From contig NC_003283.11 in the NCBI RefSeq assembly GCF_000002985.6, positions 20,151,501 to 20,215,500 of the forward strand: DNA of 64,000 bases. The letters are read 5' to 3'. Shown here piece after piece: positions 55,170 to 64,000 of this stretch (positions within the stretch are counted from its first letter, which is position 1; every line of letters begins with the position of its first letter). This DNA comes from Caenorhabditis elegans. Lineage: Eukaryota; Nematoda; Chromadorea; Rhabditida; Rhabditidae. Below the pieces are notes generated by a model that was given only the letters and a program-made list of their open reading frames with translations, was not told where the DNA came from and made no database searches. Position numbers and translations under genes: made by a program.

Positions 55170-56407
55170 ATGGAGATTATCATACAACTTTTGTGTTTGC
55201 TGGGAATTATCAGTGCAATTATTACAATTCTGCTCAACATCAATTTGGTTGTGAAAATTGTTTTGTAAGCTTTTAAATATAGTTTCTATCTGAAAAAAAT
55301 ACTATTTCAGGAATCCATCTAAACGAAAAAATGACATGTATCTTTTCTATTACCGTTTTACTCTCGACATATTTTTTGGAGCCGGTTGTAAGTTGTTGGC
55401 TTAGGCGTAGGTTTAAGCTTAGGCATAGGCTTAAACTTAGGCTTTCGCTTAAGCTTAGTCTTCAGCACCTCTTCCTTCATTTCTAAGCTTGATTAAAAAT
55501 TCCAGTATTCTCCTACATTGCATACACTCTTCTGAATATGGAAGCTCCCGAATTCATGTTTCAATACCGTAGCCTAATTGTCTTGTTGGCGCTTCCATGG
55601 TCACACATTTCCACGTGCAGATCTATAATTGCTCTTTCAATCTCGATTGATAGAAGTATCGCCACATGTTTCCCGATTTATTATTTCAAAAATCGAAAGA
55701 AAATTCCGAATTGGCCTGTTCTACTAATTGGCTCACTCCTTGGGCTGGCCGAGGAGTACATGCTTTTTGGATTTTGTTCTTATAATATGGAAATTCCGAA
55801 AACCTGCCTAGTATTCGGATGTGCTACTAATCAATGTTTCTTTCATTATTGGTTGATTCAACGCAGTGTGAGACTTTATAAAAATTCACGCGGTGAATTC
55901 AAATTTTTCAGATAATATTCTCCCTGATAGTTTTATTTTCTCTAATTTTGTCTATAAAACTACTTATGATGAACTCTGTGAAACACCAGCAAAGTAACAA
56001 TCAAATATCCAAGGTACGTTCGAAAAATCAAATAATGGTTTTTGTAATACAATATTCTAGGCGAATCGTCTAGCTCTCCTCGACACGTGTACTGTGCTTC
56101 TGTTTGATTTTCTTCCAGCATTCTGTGGACATATGTGGCCTACTGCACCAATGTTTTCTTTTAATGTAAGTTAGTGTTAATATTATATCTAAACAACATA
56201 ATTTACTTAAAAAGTACCAATTTGCAAAACTGGCATTATTTATGCTCAACATTGTTGCAGAACGTCGGTTCCTACAACCCGGTGCTGAAAATCACAGGAT
56301 GCGCAATTGAGTCGACTGTTGTAACTAGGGTTCTGCTTTTCAGAACACCTGAGAACTCTGCCAGTACTCCAGTGTTTGCGAAAACCCTGAAAAATTCTGA
56401 AGTTTGA
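55170..56407 (+). CDS. srbc-type chemoreceptor, intact
   Basis: Six exons (55170-55264, 55311-55387, 55506-55867, 55912-56013, 56061-56165, 56261-56407) give 295 residues with no stop. Matches the Srbc family of nematode seven-transmembrane receptors: NDMYLFYYRFTLDIFFGAG after TM1, SIDRSIATCFPIYYF after TM3, FGFCSYNMEIPKTCLVFGCA before TM5, and KANRLALLDTCTV before TM6. Expected in chemosensory neurons; ligand unknown. Intron 2 contains a telomere-type TTAGGC run. The gene sits between two copies of a 250-bp direct repeat. Confidence 0.85.
55395..55462. repeat. Telomere-type (TTAGGC)n run in srbc intron 2
   Basis: GGCTTAGGCGTAGGTTTAAG and similar degenerate hexamers, in TTAGGC orientation on the plus strand. 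Confidence 0.8.
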
Positions 56408-57372
56408 TAAATTACGGGAAAACAAAATTCTGAGAATGCGTACTGCGTAACATATTTGACTCGAAAAGTTTCTCATATGGTCAACTACAGTAATTCTTTA
56501 AATGACAACTGTAGCGCTTGATGTGAGCCGATTTAAAAATATTCACAATTTCTGAGATTTGATAAATAAATTGCATTGTTCGGAATTTTGTTTTCACTCT
56601 CTTGTTGTTAAAAGAACGTTATCTTCTTCCCTATTTATCAAAACATTCCCGTGTGACAGTAGAAATCTAACTACAGCCACAGGGAAGTAATTATACAGAA
56701 ATCTAGCGTCAAAGAGAAAAACAAGAAACATTTATCCTCAAATAATCTTTGATTATTCTAGTCAGAAATTAATTTATACTCTGCGATTTTTGTCACTTCT
56801 AGCACAATTTTTTCCAATTTTCAAAAACATTTTTGAGCATTTCCTCCGTTCTCGAGCTGTCACTGTTTTGTACAAAAATATATTAAAGTTGATACAGTTT
56901 TAAAACATTACGCTCAAAATAACTACAGTGTCCGTCACGGGACCCGAAATTTTCAATCATTTTTTTTTTGAAATTTTTATAAATTGCTATTGTTTTTTTT
57001 ACAATGTACTTTAGAGAACATTCTTTGATTAGCAATATTGATAATCTGTGCACATTTCATATTAAAAACAAACCAGAAACAATTTTAGAAACGACGGAAA
57101 CTATAATACAAAACCTGATAAAATTCAAAATTAATATTAATTTGGAAAAAATGTAGCCGTATACCTTATAAATGTTTTTTTTGAAAAATGTATTTCATTC
57201 ATTCATAAAAATCAATACATAAAACAAAAGGAGCAAAAAGAAACCAAGAAGAGGACAATAGAATTGGGAACAATTAATTGAAAAAGGAAGATAAGGCATA
57301 TCAAACAAAGTTTTCGATTTGTGGAAAGTGAGAACAAACAAAAAAAACTATATAAACTGAACTGCAAAGGAA
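56408..57372. other. Intergenic, includes right direct repeat
   Basis: Holds the direct repeat at 56532-56765, then AT-rich DNA up to the stop of the LINE-derived frame. No LINE 3' tail or poly(A) run is obvious. Confidence 0.5.
56532..56765. repeat. Direct repeat downstream of srbc, right copy
   Basis: Partner of 54810-55075, same orientation. Confidence 0.8.
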
Positions 57373-59427
57373 CTAACAATAATATATTTTCCCAGCAGGT
57401 CTGATAAGATTTTTTTTAAATTTAAAACCGTTTTCTGATTGTTTACCCCTGTCATACCGAACAATATCATTTGAATCGATAGTTAGTTTGTTGGAAGTGG
57501 ACCAGTCCTCAATTTTTCTAAGACTTTTTTCAATCATAATGGGTTCATGGGAATAGATCTCAAGATCTTCGCTAATTGCACACGCAGAACACGAAATGTT
57601 AATTGGAATTTCACATAAAAGACTGTTGATAAATACGAGAAACATGAACTGCCTAGATTCACTGCCTCGCGGGGCTCCTATCTGACAATTATGTTTTTCA
57701 GATTCCAAATGGTCATTTACTTGAACAGAAAAAGTTTTTGGGGACATGAGTTTTCTGAACCAGTTACGTAAAGTGGGATGAACGTTGAAATCGTTGAGCT
57801 TTGAAATCAGAAATTCGTGGGGAACTTTATCAAAAGCCGTACTCAACTTAAAGTGGATGAGGTCGACTCGTTTATGAGCTTCTACATACTCTTCATATTT
57901 GCAATGAGTTGGGTCTTTTGTTCTAGGGCTGAATTTATGTTCGTTCTCTTTTTGAAGAAAGTCACAAATTACTTTCTCCATTACTCCCAGGAAAGGATCA
58001 AAATAGTAGTTCAATGCATAATTTTTAGGATCTCTGATTAATTCTCTGATCTTAGGAGGATCTGGAATTACAATACAGTGGTTCCAGGATTCAGGGTAAT
58101 CTTCAGTTTCGAAAATGTTTCTGAGAATGCGTGAAAGAGGTGCGGCTAGTGAGTTGGCACAATTGTTTAAAACTAAGATATTTGTTTTGTCGAAATGAAA
58201 TCTAGGTGTTACATGTTCAAGTGCTTGCTTGACCATAGATTGCTCAAAAATTTGAGATGCATTGATAGTTTTATTATCGGTATTTTCTGGTATTTGGGTG
58301 GAGTTCTGATCTTTAAATTTTGAAGAGAAGATAGAGGCAAAACACGAGGCTTTTCCTGAATTTCGTGAAATAAGTTTATCGTCAATCATCAAATCAAGGA
58401 TATTGTGTTTTTCATTATTGAGATTTTTGTCATATTTTGGAATCATTCCCAATTCCTCAAAATTGTTTCTTCTAAATGATTGAACAGATTCTTTGTTTTG
58501 AATTTGAGTGTTTTTCTGTGTGAACACTTTAACTAAATCAACAAACACAGTAATGAACTTTTCGTAGCATACTCTATCAGTTTTGCGAGTCGATAAGATA
58601 TATTCCCAATTTTGTGAAGAAATGCAGCGGTCTAAGATCTTAAAATCACACTGTGAAAAATTCAGAGTAAAAGTTTCAGTATGAATTAGAGAACGAATGC
58701 AAGCGGTACTCTCGTTCGAACCTGGTTTGTTTTTAGGAGTGACTGAAAAGGATACTGATTTGTGGTCCGACTTCACACAACAATCTTGAACCTTCACATT
58801 CTCCAAAACAATTCCGGGTGATGATAACACTAGATCGAGAATATTGTTGTTGTGTGTGGCTTTGCAAACATGCTGAGTCATTTTGCTGGATATTACAAAC
58901 TTCATGAACTCATGTTTGGAGTTTACAGAATAACTACCTTTCTCGTACATTTCCTTAAAATTAAAATCCCCCATTAAAACGTATTCTGAGCTGGGAAGAA
59001 ATGAAGAGAGATGGGCAATTAATTGAGAAATTTTACCGTTTATAGGAGGCCGATAAACAACGACTAAATTAAAACTAGCACCCGGGTAATCAGGATTCAA
59101 AACACGACATGCTAATACTTCCGATTGATGACCGTTGTAATGATGCTCCTGTTGGATGTCAAGTTTCGTGACCACTAATGGTGGTTTGAAAAGAATGGCT
59201 ACGCCACCGCCAGAGTTTTTAGTGTGAAGAGCAACATCCCGATCACATCGATGAATCGATATTCCAAAAGACGTGAACAATGCAGAAGATACAGATTCTT
59301 GGAGCCAAGATTCGGTAACTGCGATTATTTGATAATCATTTGAGTGGAGCTTGGCACATAGTTGTGAGGCCTTCTCCAATTTTTTACAGGACCTCACATT
59401 TGCGAGCAAAACAGAAAATTTAAGACC
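57373..59427 (-). mobile_element. LINE (CR1/jockey-like) ORF2 segment
   Basis: About 2.05 kb of uninterrupted LINE-derived frame, containing the endonuclease and most of a reverse transcriptase, ending at TAA 57373 without a C-terminal zinc knuckle or a 3' tail. No ORF1 and no target duplication were found. Confidence 0.75.
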
Positions 59428-60951
59428 AATTTCTTCTCCATTTTCACTTTCTTCTCCATTGTCACTGGCTTCTCCATTGTCACGTTCTTCTCCATTGTCA
59501 CTTTCTTCTCCATTGTCACTGGCTTCTCCATTGTCACTTTCTTCTCCATTGTCACTGGCTTCTTCATTGTCACTTTCTTCTCCATTGTCACTGGCTTCTC
59601 CATTGTCACTTTCTTCTCCATTGTCACTGGCTTCTTCATTGTCACTTTCTTCTCCATTGTCACTGGCTTCTCCATTGTCACTTTCATCTCCATTGTCACT
59701 GGCTTCTCCATTGCCACGTTCTTCTCCATTGTCACTTTCTTCTCCATTGTCACTTTCTTCTCCATTGTCACTGGCTTCTTCATTGTCACTTTCTTCTCCA
59801 TTGTCACTGGCTTCTCCATTGTCACTTTCATCTCCATTGTCACTGGCTTCTCCATTGCCACGTTCTTCTCCATTGTCACTTTCTTCTCCATTGTCACTGG
59901 CTTCTTCATTGTCACTTTCTTCTCCATTGTCACTGGCTTCTCCATTGTCACTGGCTTCTTCATTGTCACTTTCTTCTCCATTGTCACTTTCTTCTCCATT
60001 GTCACTGGCTTCTCCATTGTCACTTTCTATTTCATTATCACTTTCTTCTCCACATTTTCTTCTCGATCGTCTGCTCCATTCTTCTCTGTTTTCACTTTCT
60101 TTTTCATCCGTCTATAAAAATATTAGATTATTAGTACAAATTTGGTGGTGTGAGAACTTAGTTAATTTGACATAACTCCCAATAAATCATCAATAAATCA
60201 ATAAATCATATCATGAAACTTTTACAGAAACATATTCAACTATTTTTAGTCTCCCTTAAAGTTGACCTTATCCCAACACTTTTGAAACATATTATTTAAC
60301 TTTCCAGTATAACAAGGGTGACTACTGCATTCATTGAAGAAAATACACGATGTTCGAAAAACTGAGACAGCATAATCATGAAATAGTAGAGTGGGAGTCA
60401 AGATTCACTCTTCCAATTATATAATTATGCGTTCCAAGTGGAATGTTATTAGGATACACTAACGCTAAAACTCATTAACTTTACTTTCACGTGTATACTA
60501 TATATATAATACGAAAAGTCAAACTATGTATTTTCAGAAACTTACTAAAGTAAAAAGTCAGTATCTTATCAAATCCTGTTTTATTGCCTATCCCTAGTTT
60601 TATAATTACTTACATGTGCACTAGACTTCCTTTTCGATGTTTTATTTTGGTCACTTTTCGATGTTTTATTTTGGTTTGTTCCGAACTGTTTGGTCGAAGA
60701 ATGTGGAGGAGCTCTGAAGTTATAAAAACTTGTTTTTTAATCAACAAGCATCACTCACACTTTGTCAACATTGGTCTTCTTTTGTGACCTGTCATCAGTG
60801 TCACTGGAGATCTTAATGCCTGATACACCTTTTTGAATTTCATTGACAGAATCTGGTTTGTCTTCCTGAAAATGTGATTGTTGGGCAACTGTCAGTAAAT
60901 TTCCTTTTAAAAAATTGAAAACGCAATTACCTCATCAGACAAATCACTCAT
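57373..60951 (-). CDS. Chimeric acidic-repeat / LINE endonuclease-RT gene
   Basis: Minus-strand exons 60931-60951, 60759-60865, 60614-60713 and 57373-60111 join in one frame to 988 residues. Residues 1-76 come from three small exons, Ser/Lys-rich, with the internal repeat QNKTSKSDQNKTSK. Exon 4 begins with a short charged stretch, then about 36 copies of a six-residue unit ESDNGE/ASDNGE (to about residue 305). It runs on without a stop into a CR1/jockey-like LINE ORF2. The endonuclease part (about 311-540) keeps the APE-type motifs: NVRS, VTESWL, VYRPP, MGDFN, SDHKSV. The reverse transcriptase part (about 720-960) keeps AFDKVPHEFLISKL and FINSLL, but its two Asp sites are altered (HFKLSTAFD; AISEDLEIYS where ADD is expected). 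The start is the first ATG of the first small exon; an upstream exon is possible. Confidence 0.65.
59445..60060 (-). repeat. 18-bp coding minisatellite (ESDNGE units)
   Basis: About 36 copies of GAAAGTGACAATGGAGAA with GCC, AAG and GAT variants. All units are multiples of 3, so at least three of the six frames stay open. The acidic ESDNGE frame is the one that joins both the upstream exons and the LINE frame. Confidence 0.9.
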
Positions 60952-62507
60952 TGTAGACTCCAAATTAAACTTTGATATGATCGCGTTTCTCGTTTCAAGG
61001 TGTTTCTGAAAATACACGAATTTGAAAAAATGAACTTTTCATATAAATGAAAATACGTATATGTATGAAATATAATGAAATTCGGCATTTGGGTGTATGT
61101 CTCAAACCGGAGTAAACTTATTTTGTCATTTTTTGACTGGTGACTACCCTAATTGTCAGGCAAATGCCGCACAGGTTTGATTCAGTTGTGAAACCTAAAA
61201 AGAACGAATAAATCTGAATCATTGAGAAAAAAGATGCAACGTGAAAATTATTTGTTTCCATTACTTGCTCTCGTCCCATTTTTTGATAAGAAAAATGAAC
61301 GATTATCAAGGTTTTAAAGCGTAATGCTTTCAGTTTGGTTCTTTGTTTGAAGTCAATAGAAATACGTGGCAAATCAAGACATTATTCAACTTCAGAAAAG
61401 AAGAATTGCTATTGCACTAGCGTTTTTGCACCTAGACTTCAATGGCACACACAAACTGTAAAATTTAATTACCTAAGTCTATCATGTGATCCATAATTAC
61501 GGAAACTACTTTACGGCACTGTAACTATTTTTATAGGTTACCCCTACAATTTTTCACTTTATAGATTTATTACGCAGTAGTTTTAAAAAAACCATAAATA
61601 AATAAATAATGGTTTTGTTGAAAACTCTTTGATAAATCCAAAAATAACCAAAACCGAAGCTGCGAAAAGTGGGGAGAAAGCAGTGCGGCAGTATATTTTA
61701 TTTTCGAGAACGTTCTCTATAATAAATATTTTAAAAAATTATTTGAGAATGTTATCAGTTGCAAAAAGAAGAACAAACGGAGTCTTCCTATTTCTTTGTT
61801 CTGAAGTTTAGAGTTTTTGTTGATAAGAACAATCTGTTGATGGTTTATGTAAATGGGGAGAGACTATTAAAACATAGTGTTCGGCTTAAAGGTGGAATAA
61901 CACCATTGGAGAAATTATTGAAATCCACTTTTATGGTGCAAAAAATGGAATATCATATGTAAAATTTCTTAAATTTTTTGTTAAATTTTCATTAGTAGTC
62001 AAAAAGTGACAATCCTCTTTTTTAGAAAACTCACTGTCACTATCGTATATTCAAATCACTACCACGTTTGAATACTGATATTTGGAGCATAAGTAAGCCA
62101 TACAATTTAATGAAATTGTTTTTAGATCATTTTTCCAACTTTCAAAAATCATATCAAATTAGGAGAAATTTTCTAATTTTTTTACTGTGTTTTTTGTTCA
62201 CTGTGGTGCCAATGGCAATTTTTATTAAAATTTCCTCACTATTTAAACCTTGCTCTTATCTTTTCTTTTCTTTTCTTTTTTTACAAATTTTACACAATTT
62301 TACAACTTTACAAAAAAAAATCTCATACAGTACTTTATTTGACATTTAGACATGACAATAAAAAAGTTGTGCCAACTTACAATTATTTGAATAAATATAC
62401 AATAGAAAATCTAACAAAAAAGTTTGGATCATTATTTTTTACCCATGGAAAAGTATCACAATTTCAGCGATAATATTTTTGCGGAATTATTTTTCCAGTG
62501 CGTTTCC
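60952..62507. other. Intergenic with a diverged foldback element
   Basis: Contains the relic foldback element at 61886-62247. An open frame at 61118-61372 (minus) has no recognisable features and no matching splice sites. Otherwise nothing seen. Confidence 0.5.
61886..62247. repeat. Diverged foldback element (TTAAAGGTGG family)
   Basis: Left end TTAAAGGTGGAATAACACCA, right end with TGGTGCCAATGGCAATTTTT and TTTAAACCT. Internal ACTGTGTTTTTTGTTCACTG recalls the 16721 element. The right terminus is degraded. Confidence 0.6.
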
Positions 62508-63796
62508 CTAATTCCATAACCAATAGAAAATGGGAAATACGATAATTATCACATAGTTCTTCAGACGTGAGGAGTTACAGTAATCCGTGTTACAGCAGCA
62601 GACATCTCCCAAGTCACCGGCGTTGAAGCACATTTGCATTGGAGCACGGCGGGAGCTTCGGGATGATGAGCTTTTTGGGACAGGGGCGGCTGGAAATATA
62701 TGGTTTTGAATAAAATATTTGTACAAATTTGGAAAAAACTGGAAAATTTGTAAATTAGTTATGCGAAATCAAAATTTGAAAAATTAAAAATAAGTCCCTG
62801 ACCTGGAAAATTCCTGGAGTACCGTAAGTTTTTCACAGTTTGTACAAGAAATTAGCTAAGAATCATAAAAACTGACAAAGTTACAAACTTTTAAAATTTT
62901 CTCAAAAATTTCAAAAAACATATTCAAATAAAATCTGCCTAACCTTGCGAAGACGGTCCTCCAAGTGAAATTGGAAAGCTTGAGTAGTCCGTCTGGATTG
63001 TTCTAGGAATTCCATGCATTGCATACATTGAGCACAGTGAGATCTGGGAAATTGAGTTACCTGAAATAATTTTTTAGAATTTTTTCTGAGGAAATAAACA
63101 AAATTACCGTCACAACTTCGCTGTACGGGGCCATTTTTTGATGTGATCGAGACGCAATAGGATTGTGATGTACATTGTGTAGCATATTGGGAGTGTCCTA
63201 AACAAAAAAAAGAGTTTTTTTTTGAAATTTCGGAGAAAACATTTTTGTAAATTTTTTTTTTGAAAGTTTCTGTTTTTTCCATTTAATTTTCTAAACTTTG
63301 TCTTTTTTGCCTAAAACTTATTCCAACTTCTAAAAACTTCATATCATGCAAAACAAAAAATATTGGCCGCAGCGGGGGTTGAACCAGGGACCTCCTACTC
63401 CAAAGCAAGGAGCCCCAGTCCTTTTCCCAACTGAGCCACCGCGACACATATTAAAATTCGGTAAATCCGACGTATGATATATGTTTTAAGGTGGAAATTT
63501 GACGAGAAATTCAAAAATTACATTATTTTTGTTTTTACTCGACGTTGAGCCTAGTTATGAGCAATTTTTCAGCTTAAGGTCCAAAATTTCCCGAAAAAAA
63601 TAGACTTTGCACTGAATTTGAAAATTTAGGTTTCAAGTTTTGTAAAGTTTTAGCAGTTTCAAAAAATTGCTTTAAAAATTTTTTAAACCAAAATTTCAAA
63701 GATCGTACCTGACAAGCATTTGAGCACCGCTTCTACTGAAACAGTTGATACTGTGTAGAAAATTGTCGCCAATTTTATAGTATTATTGATTTTCAT
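62508..63796 (-). CDS. Small Ly6-like cysteine-rich, GPI-anchor-type protein
   Basis: Minus-strand exons 63709-63796, 63108-63197, 62944-63060 and 62508-62689 give 158 residues. Residues 1-24 look like a signal peptide. The mature part has spaced Cys (VLKCLSG, QCTSQSYCVSI, RSCDG), a Ser-rich linker, and a second Cys cluster MCFNAGDLGDVCCCNTDYCN typical of Ly6/uPAR three-finger folds. The protein ends in a hydrophobic tail (YVIIIVFPIFYWLWN) typical of GPI attachment. Likely a cell-surface protein. The order of disulfides is not determined. All introns are phase 1, as is usual for secreted modular proteins. The start codon follows a TTCAG acceptor directly, suggesting trans-splicing. Confidence 0.8.
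63365..63445 (-). pseudogene. tRNA-like sequence in Ly6-like intron 1
   Basis: In the minus orientation a 7-bp acceptor stem (GTCGCGG with CTGCGGC, two G-U pairs) frames a perfect A-box (TGGCTCAGTTGG) and a B-box-like GGTTCAACCCC. The anticodon arm CTCC-TTGCTTT-GGAG would present GCT. The D and T stems do not pair fully. It could be a tRNA-derived repeat or a degenerate tRNA. It lies in the same orientation as the host gene. Confidence 0.4.
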
Positions 63797-64000
63797 TCTG
63801 AAAAAAAATTGATTTTAAAGGGAAATTGAAACGAAAATGAAAAAAAAATTGAATTAAAAGTTTTTTCAATATAAAATTAATTTTTTTTTCAAAAATTTCA
63901 AAATTTTTTTTTGTAAAATTCCAACAAATTTTTTTTAAAAGAACACTAGCAATAAGAGGGATTAGAGAAAAATAGAAGAAAAATAAGAAAAATATGGAAA
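63797..64000. other. A/T-rich end of window, nothing seen
   Basis: Runs of A and T only. No exon is supported. Confidence 0.6.

Noticed and set aside
59394-60023. Minus-strand frame of VTMEKK repeats
   Set aside because: Same minisatellite in a second frame, with no link to flanking exons.
59351-60175. Long plus-strand open frame of SLSSPLSLAS repeats
   Set aside because: It is the other strand of the ESDNGE minisatellite. The minus acidic frame alone connects with spliced exons and the LINE frame.
61118-61372. 84-residue minus-strand frame upstream of the chimeric gene
   Set aside because: No donor in phase with the first small exon and no recognisable features.

Overview
The window is nematode DNA, most likely from Caenorhabditis and probably from a repeat-rich autosomal arm. 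The evidence is the set of nematode chemoreceptor families (Srz, Srw, Srh, Srbc), two F-box families typical of Caenorhabditis (the fbxa type with an FTH/DUF38-like C-terminus and the fbxb type), short introns of about 45-50 nt ending in TTTCAG, many small inverted-repeat elements, and degenerate TTAGGC (nematode telomere-type) runs inside introns. No species or locus name was assigned. All gene models below were spliced by hand from reading frame, GT/AG sites and paralogue comparison.

Layout. 1-4 kb: 3' end of an unidentified gene (+), a mariner transposase relic, a 37-bp tandem repeat, a perfect CRE-type hairpin, and a short Lon-proteolytic-domain-only gene (+). 7-10 kb: a Q/N-rich prion-like gene (+) with tandemly duplicated exons. 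11.3-12.1 kb: a SNF2-ATPase fragment (-) cut off at a perfect 124-bp palindrome. 12-15.8 kb: mostly foldback and GCCG-type repeats. 15.8-35.2 kb: a decaying chemoreceptor cluster with one srz pseudogene on + (A), one srw pseudogene on -, and three further srz copies on - (B and C broken, D intact). Copy C is split by a 6.1-kb LTR element complete with target duplication, primer-binding site, polypurine tract and near-identical LTRs, but with no visible pol. 36-53 kb: six fbxa-type F-box genes (two on -, four on +), all with the same four-exon, phase-conserved architecture, plus broken last exons. A tiny coiled-coil gene (+) and an intact srh gene (-) lie between the two groups. 53-54.7 kb: an fbxb gene (-). 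55.2-56.4 kb: an intact srbc gene (+) flanked by about 250-bp direct repeats. 57.4-61 kb: a spliced gene (-) whose acidic-repeat N-terminus runs in frame into a LINE endonuclease/reverse transcriptase. 62.5-63.8 kb: a Ly6-like, GPI-anchor-type cysteine-rich gene (-).

Functionally the intact genes fall into environmental sensing (srz D, srh, srbc), substrate-adaptor proteins for ubiquitin ligases (F-box genes) and a few unrelated genes. They do not form one pathway. The best candidates for something undescribed are the chimeric acidic-repeat/LINE gene, the covarying hairpin array inside the pol-less LTR element, the perfect palindrome at the SNF2 breakpoint, and the stand-alone Lon P-domain that lacks its catalytic lysine.
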